From the NCBI GenBank assembly GCA_003216295.1, contig QCJB01000009.1, positions 1 to 59,573 of the forward strand: a stretch of 59,573 nucleotides of DNA. The letters run 5' to 3'. Of this stretch, positions 37,280 through 44,804 are shown piece by piece (position 1 is the first letter of the stretch; every line of letters begins with the position of its first letter). The stretch is from Prochlorococcus sp. AG-402-P16 (lineage in GTDB: Bacteria; Cyanobacteriota; Cyanobacteriia; PCC-6307; Cyanobiaceae). Both the position numbers and the translations under genes were made by a program. The notes under the pieces are model-generated. The model was not told where the DNA came from and did not search any database. It was given only the letters and a program-made list of their open reading frames with translations.

Positions 37280-37444
37280 TTGAATTTATACCTAACTGTA
37301 TCTTTTGGAGAGCTTGAACTTTCCAACCTAACATTTTGGAGTCTTGTTGGTATTACTTTATTGTTTGTAATCTCATTTGTTCTATCAACAATTCCTCTTA
37401 CTAAAAATATACAAGAAATAAAAAAACTTTCTTCCAAAAAATAA
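37280..37444 (+). CDS. Possible small single-helix membrane protein (54 aa)
   Basis: TTG-started frame whose product begins MNLYLTVSFGELELSNLTFW, with one clear membrane helix (FWSLVGITLLFVISFVLST, about residues 19-37) and a polar, lysine-rich tail. The amphipathic N-terminus plus one helix is typical of small thylakoid or inner-membrane proteins. It is too short for standard ORF cut-offs. It converges with the 90-aa gene on the other strand, 3 bases away. No family was recognised. Confidence 0.45.
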   Translation: MNLYLTVSFGELELSNLTFWSLVGITLLFVISFVLSTIPLTKNIQEIKKLSSKK

Positions 37445-37447
37445 ATT

Positions 37448-37720
37448 TCAAGCAACCTCTCTATATTCTGAAAAATCCCGATTTGCCCAATGAACCCTCT
37501 TTAATGAAGAAGTTGGAATTTGTTTATTTGTAATCACCTCCTCAAGTGATTTTAATTTTCTATCATCCACTAATTCACTTAAAGTCTCAGATGAAGAGGT
37601 GCTAGATATCCTTTCACGATATCTACGCGCAAGGTTTTCAATTGAAAAACCTTTTGCTTCTGAACGACGTGGCCAAAAACTTTTCAAAATTAATTTGAAT
37701 TCTTTTCTTAAGAAAACCAA
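37448..37720 (-). CDS. Conserved-looking hypothetical protein (90 aa)
   Basis: Soluble, basic protein (TTG start). The central stretch IENLARRYRERISSTSSSET and the C-terminal RVHWANRDFSEYREVA look protein-like, and the pattern LARRYR resembles small regulatory proteins in cyanobacteria, but no domain is named. It may share upstream DNA with the pentapeptide-repeat gene (66 bases away, same strand). Function unknown. Confidence 0.55.
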   Translation of the reverse strand: MVFLRKEFKLILKSFWPRRSEAKGFSIENLARRYRERISSTSSSETLSELVDDRKLKSLEEVITNKQIPTSSLKRVHWANRDFSEYREVA

Positions 37721-37785
37721 GAAATAAAAAATTGCAACTAATTTATTTGTTTTATTACAATTATTCTTTTAACTAATTTAAGAAT

Positions 37786-38352
37786 CTAAGCAGATGGCAT
37801 TGCAGGTTTATATACATCTTTATCTCCTACGCATTCAAGACTATCACGAGTTGAAACTCCTGTTGTTGGATTAACTCCATCGGCTATTTTGCAAAGATTT
37901 CTTTGATCTTCACTATCAAGGATGGCAAATGTGAAATCAGCACCGTCAATCTGAGCGCCAGCGAAGCTACTTCCTGAGGCAATCATATTTATGAGAACCG
38001 CATTCCTTAAATCTGTTTTTTGGAAATTCACCCTATCTGAAAGCGTATCAGTCAGATCAATTCCATTGAGATTGGAGCCTTTGAGATCTGACAAAGTTAA
38101 TGTTGTGCCATGCAAATCAACATTACTAAAGTCAGCATCCCTCGCAACCGCTCCTGCTATTGAAGACAAATGCAAATCTTCTCCGTGAAAATCAAATCCT
38201 GTTATGTCAGAACGAACATAACTTGGGACTTCATCTCCTTGTCCCTTAGTTGCGACATTTGCACCTGCAAATACAGGAGAAATCCCAAAAAGTATTATCA
38301 GCAGACTTAGTATATATTTGAATATTTTCGAGGTGATTAGATCTAATTTCAT
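37786..38352 (-). CDS. Pentapeptide-repeat protein, probably thylakoid-lumenal/periplasmic
   Basis: Signal peptide at residues 1-29 (FKYILSLLIILFGISPVFAGA with an AxA-type cleavage site), then repeats of the A(D/N)LxX type from about residue 60 to 140 (DADFSNVDLHGTTL, DLKGSNLNGIDL, FQKTDLRNAVL, GAQIDGADF), which form a right-handed quadrilateral beta-helix. Two Cys near the C-terminus (RNLCKIAD and SLECVGD) could form a disulfide. Lumenal pentapeptide proteins of this type are common in cyanobacteria; function unknown. The start at 38352 (MKLDLITSK) is preferred over a start 33 bases upstream because the signal peptide follows at normal spacing. Confidence 0.86.
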   Translation of the reverse strand: MKLDLITSKIFKYILSLLIILFGISPVFAGANVATKGQGDEVPSYVRSDITGFDFHGEDLHLSSIAGAVARDADFSNVDLHGTTLTLSDLKGSNLNGIDLTDTLSDRVNFQKTDLRNAVLINMIASGSSFAGAQIDGADFTFAILDSEDQRNLCKIADGVNPTTGVSTRDSLECVGDKDVYKPAMPSA

Positions 38353-38461
38353 GACCAAGGATGATGTGCCATCTGAATAATGCAATTATCTACCTTATTT
38401 AAGAAATTTATGACCATTGATAAGACAAATTAATGTGTATGGATAAATCATACGGAATTAA

Positions 38462-38641
38462 CTATAAAAGTGGTCTTCCTGAAATGAATTCATGCAAGAC
38501 TGGATTCATCCAATATAGCCCTACGAACAGCATCACAAACAAATTCAGGAAAACTAAAGTCCCTCCCAACAGAATGGTTTGACTATTTGAAGCAGTATTA
38601 TCGACAGAGTCTTGCACTAAAGTTTGTAAATTCTGGTTCAT
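38462..38641 (-). CDS. Small single-helix membrane protein (59 aa)
   Basis: Begins MNQNLQTLVQDSVDNTASNS, then one membrane helix (TILLGGTLVFLNLFVMLFVGLYW, about residues 22-44) and a short tail NPVLHEFISGRPLL. A polar N-terminus with one helix and an aromatic C-terminal end resembles small subunits or accessory proteins of photosynthetic complexes, but I do not recognise a named family. The frame may extend 15 bases upstream to a GTG. Confidence 0.6.
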   Translation of the reverse strand: MNQNLQTLVQDSVDNTASNSQTILLGGTLVFLNLFVMLFVGLYWMNPVLHEFISGRPLL

Positions 38642-38843
38642 TTTGTTTTTTAACACCTGACTAAGGTACTAGAAAATAAAGAGATAAGAGGCTCTCACAA
38701 GAGAATTAACAGGATCTTTCTATTTTTTTAAGAATTGAAAAGCCAACTCCGTTTTCGAAGATAGACAAAAAAAGCTTGACTTTTCTAAAATTTAAAAATC
38801 ATATTCAATTTAAGTACTAATATCTTTAAAAATAAGTGACTTA

Positions 38844-39182
38844 ATGCCCTTAATTCAAATCAGCACCTCGGTTAAAAGTGTAATTGAAAGTGATTCTTTG
38901 CAAAAAGAGGTTTCAAAACTTATATCTAAACTAACAGGAAAGCCAGAAAGTTATGTAATGACAATCATAAAATCAGATTCTCAGATGACATTTGCTGGAT
39001 CTGATGAACCATGTTGCTTTATCAATCTAAAATCAATTGGATCGCTTAAGCCATCATCAATGAGTGAATCTTTGTGCGAACTTGTTTCATCTAAAACCAA
39101 CATAGAACCAGATAGAATATATATTGAATTTAGTGATGTTAAAGCATCACACTGGGGATTCAATAATTCAACATTTGGATAG
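38844..39182 (+). CDS. MIF-like tautomerase superfamily protein
   Basis: 112 aa, the size of macrophage migration inhibitory factor. Pro directly follows the initiator Met (MPLIQIST), giving the catalytic N-terminal Pro after Met removal. A Lys near position 33, the central block CCFINLKSIGSL and the C-terminal RIYIEF...WGFNNSTFG match MIF (WNNSTFA). A tautomerase from Prochlorococcus of this type has been characterised, so phenylpyruvate/dopachrome-type tautomerase activity is plausible. The residue aligned with MIF Asn97 is Glu here. The physiological substrate is unknown. Confidence 0.88.
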   Translation: MPLIQISTSVKSVIESDSLQKEVSKLISKLTGKPESYVMTIIKSDSQMTFAGSDEPCCFINLKSIGSLKPSSMSESLCELVSSKTNIEPDRIYIEFSDVKASHWGFNNSTFG

Positions 39183-39312
39183 GAGAAACAATGATTTGAA
39201 GCCAAAGTTATAATTTTGATTAAATTAACTTAGATATATTATTTTCTATTAATAAATACCAAGCAAAAGCTTATCTATCAAATAGTTTCTCAAGTCAGGG
39301 ACTAAAGTTTAT
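39183..39312. other. Intergenic stretch before the DCC pseudogene
   Basis: AT-rich, no ORF or RNA motif recognised. Confidence 0.4.
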
Positions 39313-39654
39313 TTAGAATCTATATCTTGCCCACAATTTATAGAAAAGCTCTATTATTTTATTAATTATTGGTAATTTTTATGGTGCCTAAACCCAGCTC
39401 AAATGGATTAAATTATAAGCTTACTGAAACACGTTAATATCCTTAATAACAAAACCATTATTTTTTATATCGTGGATTCTGTCTATCACTTCTCTATAAG
39501 GAATACCATATTGAGCCTATAGGGTTGAATAAGAGCTATTAATATCAATAAATTTTAAATTACCCTAATAATTTCTTGATCGTAAGAAATTAATCTCTTT
39601 TTTGCATAATGGACAACCTCCATAAAAAAGAATAGTCAATTTGACCGTTTTCAT
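39313..39654 (-). pseudogene. Decayed DCC-family (DUF393) thiol-disulfide oxidoreductase-like gene
   Basis: Reading the minus strand from the ATG at 39654 gives MKTVKLTILFYGGCPLCKKE..., then NFLRSRN, LKFIDINSS, YGIPYREVIDRIHDI, VIKDINVF, KLPIINKII and LYKLWARYR-like FYKLWARYRF, all in one frame and all matching the DCC family, named for its DxxCxxC-type start. Five in-frame stops interrupt it (near 39564, 39516, 39423, 39390 and 39381) without any frameshift over 114 codons. The CPLC redox motif is intact. A recently inactivated gene is the simplest reading. Confidence 0.85.
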
Positions 39655-39783
39655 GAAAAAGTTAAATATTCTAAAAAGCCCTTAAAGAAAGGACGCAAAA
39701 CTATTTTCGTTGTTCAATGTAAATAAACACTTGATAGCAAGCAAATAAAGAGCGATCTTAACGATATCTAACCAAACAAACTA
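39655..39783. other. Intergenic stretch after the DCC pseudogene
   Basis: Would hold the pseudogene's old promoter and that of the following plus-strand gene. Nothing else recognised. Confidence 0.4.
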
Positions 39784-40155
39784 ATGGGAGCACTATTAAT
39801 TTTCATATGCATTTCATTATTAATTATATCTGGAGTACTTTTCTTCAACAAAGGGGTAAAAGCTCAAGAAATAAAAAGTATCCTCAAAGATATATATGAA
39901 AACTTCAAAGAACTCTTCTCAAACTTTAAAAAGCTTTTTTTGATAGTTAAAAATCTAATTCAATCAAAATTAGATCAAGAACCAACTCAACTGAAAGATG
40001 AATCAACCGAGTCAAAAACTGAAGTAACTGCTGAGCCTGAAGTAACTGCTGAGCCTGAAGTAACTGCTGAGCCTGAAGCTTTCCCAACTATCGAATCCGT
40101 AAATCCTTCTGAAGATTCAATTAATGACGAAAATATTGATATAAAAACAGAGTGA
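39784..40155 (+). CDS. Membrane-anchored protein with an 18-bp tandem repeat (123 aa)
   Basis: An N-terminal membrane helix (about residues 4-21) is followed by a charged amphipathic, possibly coiled-coil segment (about 30-66), then an acidic low-complexity tail. The tail contains three exact 18-bp units encoding EVTAEP (40021-40074). Copy number in such units often varies between strains. A bidirectional terminator follows. Function unknown. Confidence 0.65.
   Translation: MGALLIFICISLLIISGVLFFNKGVKAQEIKSILKDIYENFKELFSNFKKLFLIVKNLIQSKLDQEPTQLKDESTESKTEVTAEPEVTAEPEVTAEPEAFPTIESVNPSEDSINDENIDIKTE
40021..40074 (+). repeat. Three exact copies of an 18-bp unit
   Basis: GAAGTAACTGCTGAGCCT occurs three times head to tail without a mismatch, in frame, encoding EVTAEP x3. 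Confidence 0.95.
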
Positions 40156-40180
40156 TTTTTAATTAGAGATTTATATCAAA

Positions 40181-40212
40181 AAAAAGCCTCATCAAATTTG
40201 ATGAGGCTTTTT
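40181..40212. terminator. Bidirectional rho-independent terminator
   Basis: A 32-base perfect palindrome: A5, stem GCCTCATCAAA/TTTGATGAGGC, T5. It serves the plus-strand 123-aa gene and the minus-strand pcb gene that end on either side. Confidence 0.92.
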
Positions 40213-40236
40213 GATTGAAATTTGAGATTGAATCTA

Positions 40237-41292
40237 CTAACTCTCAGTTGTTGCTAGAGAAGCTACTGATCCAACAACACGACGGAAATCAAAGCCCATA
40301 GCTCTAAGAGCATGCCAGATATGACCTTGAATAAAGAAAAATCCAAAGTAATAGTGAACATTTGACAATGCAGCTCTAGTTGTATGACCTAAAAACGCTG
40401 TGCTATCAGAGACATCTCCTGTGTCTACCCAATAAGGAGAAATTCCAAATTTCAAAGCTAAAGGCTCTCCATACCAATCAATTGGATAAACAGTTGTGTT
40501 TTGTGCACACCAGAATGCAGCAACAATTGCCATCCAGCCAATACCAGCAAGAGACCATGAAAGAACTGCTTCTGCTGAAAGCAATCCTTTTCCTTTGAAT
40601 TCAGTGTATTCCCCTAGTTGTTTTGTAGCTATGTGCCATGCACCACCACTTATTTGAACGAATGCTAAGAATGCATGTCCGCTCATTACTTCTTCAAGGC
40701 TGTCAATAGTTAGGAAGTCGAACTGATGTCCGTAAACCATTCCAAAATCACCATATCCAGGGAAGATTGTTCTGATTTCACCTATAGCAGGGTCGTAAAT
40801 CCCATGCCATCTTGCCCACTCAACGAACCAAATATTTGCAACACCAAAGAAAATCAAATGATGTCCAAGAATGAATGTCAAATTATCTGGATTGTCCCAT
40901 TCTAATTTGAATTTCTTAGTGGTAGGGATAGGACCATCTTTCAAGTCCGGATCAAATAAGAGTGAATGAGCTAATCCAGCTGTTCCATACACAGCTGAAA
41001 AAATTAAATGGAAAATAGCAATTGTTGCCACACCAGCTCCTGTCCATACACCAGCTTCATCAAAGCCAATACCAAGAGAAGCTAAATGAGCAAGGAATAT
41101 GGAACTTTGATGTCCCATTGGTATTTCTGGGTTGTAGCGAGCAAGCTCCCAAAGAGTGCTTCCACCTGCTGCAAAGCAAATAAGACCTGTATGGCCTATA
41201 TGTGACCCTATGAATCGACCTGCGCGATTGGTCACCACAGAATTACCAACCCACCACCCATAGGTGACGTCTGGATTTCCGTAGGTCTGCAT
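40237..41292 (-). CDS. pcb: Pcb chlorophyll a2/b2 light-harvesting antenna protein, copy 1
   Basis: Pcb proteins are six-helix antenna proteins related to CP43 and IsiA that bind divinyl-chlorophylls around photosystems I or II. The start is at ATG 41292 (MQTYGNPDVTYGWWVGNS), the universal Pcb start, giving 351 aa; the frame extends 13 codons further upstream but without family support. Hallmarks: HTGLICFAAGGSTLWELARYN near residue 33, LGHHLIFFGVANIWFVEWAR near 142, FLAFVQISGGAWHIATKQLG near 208 and YYFGFFFIQGHIWHALRAMG near 316. This copy has GVANIW where the next three (copies 2-4) have GVACIW. Its own terminator and leader element are listed separately. Confidence 0.95.
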   Translation of the reverse strand: MQTYGNPDVTYGWWVGNSVVTNRAGRFIGSHIGHTGLICFAAGGSTLWELARYNPEIPMGHQSSIFLAHLASLGIGFDEAGVWTGAGVATIAIFHLIFSAVYGTAGLAHSLLFDPDLKDGPIPTTKKFKLEWDNPDNLTFILGHHLIFFGVANIWFVEWARWHGIYDPAIGEIRTIFPGYGDFGMVYGHQFDFLTIDSLEEVMSGHAFLAFVQISGGAWHIATKQLGEYTEFKGKGLLSAEAVLSWSLAGIGWMAIVAAFWCAQNTTVYPIDWYGEPLALKFGISPYWVDTGDVSDSTAFLGHTTRAALSNVHYYFGFFFIQGHIWHALRAMGFDFRRVVGSVASLATTES

Positions 41293-41353
41293 AATTAAGG
41301 AATTAAAGTCGAAATTTTGGATACCATACACTTATTGGAATTGTTTTTACCAG

Positions 41354-41372
41354 AATAGTTAGAGGTCTTTAT
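41354..41372 (-). promoter_or_regulatory. Shared pcb upstream element, copy 1
   Basis: On the minus strand ATAAAGACCTCTAACTATT, whose near edge is 62 bases from the A of the pcb copy 1 start codon. It is nearly identical to elements before copies 2 and 4 and related to one before copy 3. TAACTAT could be the -10 hexamer region; a role is inferred from conservation and spacing. Confidence 0.6.
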
Positions 41373-41421
41373 AGGTATCTGTCTTTTTTTACCAAAAAAA
41401 CACTTTTTTTCAGAAAAAACC

Positions 41422-41457
41422 AAAAAAAATACCCCCCAAAAGGGAGGTATTTTTTTA
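41422..41457 (-). terminator. Terminator of pcb copy 2
   Basis: On the minus strand a hairpin TACCTCCC-TTTT-GGGGGGTA (one G-U pair) lies between A and T tracts, directly after the pcb copy 2 stop. Confidence 0.85.
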
Positions 41458-41470
41458 TTCTAATTTGAAT

Positions 41471-42583
41471 TTATCTTGGTGCTCTTCCGTTGAAACCTGC
41501 GCCTTCAACTCTAACAGTTGCTCCTTCGCTGTTACCAATAGCATCAGCAACTTTCTTGAAATCAAATCCTAAAGCTCGAAGAGCATGCCAGAAATGACCT
41601 TGCAAAAAGAAGAAACCAAAGTAGTAATGAACATTAACTAAAGCTGCTCTAGTTGAGTGTCCAAAGAATGCTGTGGAATCAGAAAGGTCTCCAGTATCAA
41701 TCCAGTAGGGGGCTACAGTGAATTGTAATTTTAATGGTTCACCAAACCACTCTGTTGGATATACGGTTGTATTAGTTGCAGCCCAGAAAGCAGCCACAAT
41801 TGCCATCCAACCAATACCTGCGAGAGACCATGAAAGAACTGCTTCCGCTGAGAGTAATTCAGCTCCTTTGAATTTACTCCATTCTCCAAGTCTCTTGTTT
41901 TCCCATTGAGTTGAACCAGCAACCATATGAATAGTTGCTCCAGTCAGTTCAGCAAAAGCCAGGAAAGCATGTCCACCCATAACATCTTCAAGACTATCAA
42001 TTTCAATGAAATCGAACTGTCGATTCCAAATCATTGTCAAGTCAAGGTTGTAATTAACCTGACGAACTGCACCTATCGCAGGATCGTATATGCCATGTAT
42101 CCTCGCCCATTCAACAAACCATATACATGCGACACCAAAGAAAAACAAATGGTGACCAAGAATAAAAGTTTGATTATCAGGGTTTTCCCATTCAAGTTTG
42201 AATTTTCTAGCGCGAGGCACTTCGCTTTCTTCAACATCAGCCTCAAAATAGACTGCATGCAAGAGAGCTCCTCCTCCATAAACCATTGACAAGACCAAAT
42301 GAACAATAGCTATTGCAGCTACTCCTACACCTGTCCATGCACCTGCCTCATTGAAACCAATTCCAATTGAAGCCAAATGAGCCAAGAATAGTGAGCTCTG
42401 ATGCCCCATTGGGATCTCAGGGTTGTAGCGGGCAAGCTCCCAAAGTGTGCTTCCACCAGCCGCAAACGCGATCAAGCCTGTATGCCCTATATGGGAGGCT
42501 ATAAATCGGCCTGAGCGGTTGGTGACCACAGAATTACCAGCCCACCAATCATAGGTAACATCTGGATTTCCATAGCTCTGCAT
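41471..42583 (-). CDS. pcb: Pcb antenna protein, copy 2 (divergent, with loop insertion)
   Basis: 370 aa, start MQSYGNPDVTYDWWAGNS, and all Pcb hallmarks including FGVACIWFVEWARIHGIYDP. It differs from the others by an insertion after the third hydrophobic block (AGSTQWENKRLGEWSKFKG, where others read ATKQVGEYTKFKG) and by a longer glycine-rich C-terminus ending FNGRAPR. Such divergent paralogues in low-light strains can associate with PSI or respond to iron stress; assignment to a named PcbC/G-type is not possible from sequence alone. It has its own terminator and a copy of the shared upstream element. Confidence 0.94.
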   Translation of the reverse strand: MQSYGNPDVTYDWWAGNSVVTNRSGRFIASHIGHTGLIAFAAGGSTLWELARYNPEIPMGHQSSLFLAHLASIGIGFNEAGAWTGVGVAAIAIVHLVLSMVYGGGALLHAVYFEADVEESEVPRARKFKLEWENPDNQTFILGHHLFFFGVACIWFVEWARIHGIYDPAIGAVRQVNYNLDLTMIWNRQFDFIEIDSLEDVMGGHAFLAFAELTGATIHMVAGSTQWENKRLGEWSKFKGAELLSAEAVLSWSLAGIGWMAIVAAFWAATNTTVYPTEWFGEPLKLQFTVAPYWIDTGDLSDSTAFFGHSTRAALVNVHYYFGFFFLQGHFWHALRALGFDFKKVADAIGNSEGATVRVEGAGFNGRAPR

Positions 42584-42648
42584 AATTTTTTAAGCGATAC
42601 AGGCGAAATATGCGTGCAGATTACACGCTGCTGAAATGATATGTGCAA

Positions 42649-42667
42649 AATAGTTAGAGGTCGTTAT
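42649..42667 (-). promoter_or_regulatory. Shared pcb upstream element, copy 2
   Basis: On the minus strand ATAACGACCTCTAACTATT, 66 bases from the start codon of pcb copy 2; it differs from the copy 1 element at one position. Confidence 0.6.
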
Positions 42668-42916
42668 TTAGTTTGACTATTTTTTCCCATTTCAATAATT
42701 AAAACAATTTTATAGAAGCTGAGATATTGTCTCAAGGAGATGGTGAAAATCTTCAAAAGTCTAGTTATAGCTTAATTTAAATACTCGAAATTCTCGGCTA
42801 ATCATTCAAAAAAGCTCAATCCACAAGATCTAACGATATTTGATAAAAAAATTTCAACGTTGTAAACCGAATAATTTTTTTTTTTAAATCGATCGAAATT
42901 AAAAGAAAAAAATTGC

Positions 42917-42947
42917 AAAAAAAAAAGAGGAGATAAAACTCCTCTTT
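42917..42947 (-). terminator. Terminator of pcb copy 3
   Basis: Minus-strand hairpin AAAGAGGAG-loop-CTCCTCTTT followed by a long T-run, 26 bases after the pcb copy 3 stop. Confidence 0.88.
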
Positions 42948-42972
42948 AAAAATTATTTTGGTTTTGATTAAA

Positions 42973-44019
42973 TCAATAAAGCTGAGCTGGAAGAGGCTCT
43001 TTAAGAACTTTCTTAAAGTCAAATCCCATAGCCCTTAAAGCATGCCATAGATGACCTTGAAGGAAGAAAAATCCAAAGTAATAATGAACATTTGCTAGAG
43101 CAGCCCTGGTTGTATGACCAAAGAAAGCAGGGCCTCCTGAAAGATCAACGCTATCAATCCAATAAGGAGCAACACCAAACTTCAAGATCAAAGCTTCTCC
43201 GTACCAAGCTTCAGGATAAACTGTTGTGTTCTGAGCACACCAAAAAGCAGCTACTACAGCCATCCAACCAATACCTGCACAAGAGAATGAAAGAATTGAT
43301 TCTGCTGAAAGAAGACCAGCTCCTTTGAATTTGGTATATTCACCAACTTGCTTGGTAGCAATATGGAAAGCTCCACCTGTGATCTCAACAAATGCTAAGA
43401 ATGCATGACCACCCATAACATCCTCAAGACTATCGATAGCCAAGAAATCAAACTGATGGTTCCAAATATTGGTCAAGTTAAGGTTGTACTCAACTTGTCG
43501 GACAGCTCCTAAGGCAGGATCGTAAATACCATGAATTCGGGCCCACTCAACAAACCATATACATGCAACACCAAAGAAAATCAAATGGTGACCAAGGATA
43601 AAAGTCTGATTATCGGGGTTGTCCCACTCAAGCTTGAACTTTCTAGCTTGTGGAACCTCTGAATCTTGCATATCGCCAACGAATAGCACTGAATGCAATA
43701 AACCACCGGCTCCATAAACCATGGAAAGAACCAAATGAACGATGGCAATAGAAGCGACTCCTACACCGGTCCAAGCACCAGCCTCATCAAAGCCGATACC
43801 AATTGAAGCTAAATGAGCAAGAAAGATAGAACTCTGATGACCCATGGGGATCTCAGGGTTATATCTTGCTAATTCCCAAAGAGTACTTCCACCTGCTGCA
43901 AAGGCTATTAGCCCAGTATGCGCAATGTGAGCAGCAATGAATTTACCAGATTTGTTAGTAACCCCAGCGTTTCCAGCCCACCAACCATAGGTGACATCCG
44001 GGTTTCCGTAGGTCTGCAT
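42973..44019 (-). CDS. pcb: Pcb antenna protein, copy 3
   Basis: 348 aa, start MQTYGNPDVTYGWWAGNA, canonical helices and the short C-terminus FDFKKVLKEPLPAQLY, which lacks the usual tail of the other copies. The coding stretch complementary to 43385-43614 is identical, base for base, to 45229-45458 in copy 4 (230 bp), although the genes differ clearly on both sides. The upstream element (44083-44102) is more degenerate than in copies 1, 2 and 4. Confidence 0.95.
   Translation of the reverse strand: MQTYGNPDVTYGWWAGNAGVTNKSGKFIAAHIAHTGLIAFAAGGSTLWELARYNPEIPMGHQSSIFLAHLASIGIGFDEAGAWTGVGVASIAIVHLVLSMVYGAGGLLHSVLFVGDMQDSEVPQARKFKLEWDNPDNQTFILGHHLIFFGVACIWFVEWARIHGIYDPALGAVRQVEYNLNLTNIWNHQFDFLAIDSLEDVMGGHAFLAFVEITGGAFHIATKQVGEYTKFKGAGLLSAESILSFSCAGIGWMAVVAAFWCAQNTTVYPEAWYGEALILKFGVAPYWIDSVDLSGGPAFFGHTTRAALANVHYYFGFFFLQGHLWHALRAMGFDFKKVLKEPLPAQLY
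43385..43614 (-). repeat. 230-bp identical tract shared with pcb copy 4
   Basis: Every base from 43385 to 43614 equals 45229-45458 (offset 1844). It begins and ends at mismatches inside otherwise diverged paralogues and covers the fourth-helix/loop coding region (LGHHLIFFGVACIW to DVMGGHAFLAF). Confidence 0.92.
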
Positions 44020-44082
44020 GATTTAAGATTTTTGGCGTAATACGGTGAGCACACCTTACAGGCAGCTCAATTCAAAAACTAC

Positions 44083-44102
44083 TATTAGTAATAAGGTCTT
44101 AT
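44083..44102 (-). promoter_or_regulatory. Shared pcb upstream element, copy 3 (degenerate)
   Basis: On the minus strand ATAAGACCTTATTACTAATA, 64 bases from the start codon of pcb copy 3. The AAGACCT part and the spacing agree with the elements of copies 1, 2 and 4, but the rest has drifted. Confidence 0.45.
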
Positions 44103-44197
44103 ACAGAAGTAGTAAAGTTTTTTTTCTTTAAATTGGCTTAACCCGCGACTAAACTAGGTTTTCATTGAAATACTAAAGAAAAATTTAAATATCAAAA

Positions 44198-44392
44198 ATG
44201 AAATCTGCTTTACAACTTGAGCTACAAGACCTTCATGGACTTCCTTATATAGCAACAATAATTTGGTTTGTTCTGCTTGGAGTTTGTCTTTTAGCAGTTG
44301 TTTTTTATCTTTTTCAAAAAAATTACAGGCCAAAGGCAAAAATTGATGATGGTATCTCTCCTGAGAAGAAATCACGACCAAAAGGGTTTTAA
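44198..44392 (+). CDS. Small membrane protein inside the pcb cluster (64 aa)
   Basis: Begins MKSALQLELQDLHGLPYIAT, then one strong membrane helix (IIWFVLLGVCLLAVVFYLF, about residues 21-39) and a basic soluble tail (NYRPKAKIDDG...KKSRPKGF). Good codon structure and a clean single-helix layout favour the plus strand over the antisense ORF. It is divergent from pcb copy 3. Unknown family; context suggests a photosynthesis-linked accessory protein, but that is inference. Confidence 0.65.
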   Translation: MKSALQLELQDLHGLPYIATIIWFVLLGVCLLAVVFYLFQKNYRPKAKIDDGISPEKKSRPKGF

Positions 44393-44507
44393 ATGACTAA
44401 GAAAATTTTGTTTTTCAATGTTAGTTCTCAAATTAATGTAATATCCTCAAACACGGGTTTGGCATAGTGGCCACCTGGGTTAACAATAAAAACAATTTTT
44501 TTACTCA

Positions 44508-44714
44508 ATGATTGATTTTTCTCACCTTCTTGATTTTGCCACTCAGCTTCCACACCCATCAGATATAGGTTTAATCAAACCATCCGGTGGATTTAATATA
44601 GCTGCAGCTCTTTGTGGCCTTGGAGCAGTATTTGGAGCTTCTCAATTCTTTTATTATTCTGATGATTCAAAAAGAATCGATCCTTGGGCCAAGCCTGAAA
44701 ACTACAAAAACTAA
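44508..44714 (+). CDS. Small membrane protein inside the pcb cluster (68 aa)
   Basis: Begins MIDFSHLLDFATQLPHPSDI, has one glycine/alanine-rich helix (FNIAAALCGLGAVFGASQFFYY, about residues 29-50) and ends DPWAKPENYKN. The AxxxG-type helix with a short conserved-looking C-terminal PWAKP motif looks like a small thylakoid protein, but no family is recognised. It follows the 64-aa gene on the same strand and is closed by a bidirectional terminator. Confidence 0.65.
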   Translation: MIDFSHLLDFATQLPHPSDIGLIKPSGGFNIAAALCGLGAVFGASQFFYYSDDSKRIDPWAKPENYKN

Positions 44715-44744
44715 AGAAAATTAAAAACTAATTTTTTATCAAAA

Positions 44745-44780
44745 AAAAAAGAGCCTCATCATATGACGAGGCTCTTTTTT
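44745..44780. terminator. Bidirectional rho-independent terminator
   Basis: A6-GAGCCTC-ATCATATGAC-GAGGCTC-T6: a hairpin readable on both strands, between the plus-strand 68-aa gene and pcb copy 4. Confidence 0.92.
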
Positions 44781-44804
44781 ATTGGAATTTTTAAAAACCA
44801 ATAA

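Larger units (their letters stand above)
42584..42972. other. Intergenic region between pcb copies 2 and 3
   Basis: 389 bases. It contains the leader and upstream element of copy 2 (42649-42667) and the terminator of copy 3 (42917-42947). The middle (42670-42900) holds only T-rich, low-complexity ORFs and no recognised feature. Confidence 0.5.

Noticed and set aside
41927-42289. 120-aa ORF antisense to pcb copy 2
   Set aside because: Fully inside a well-supported pcb gene; shadow.
42816-43022. 68-aa minus-strand ORF over the end of pcb copy 3
   Set aside because: Phe/Ile/Lys-rich composition from A/T tracts and overlap with the pcb terminator; shadow ORF.
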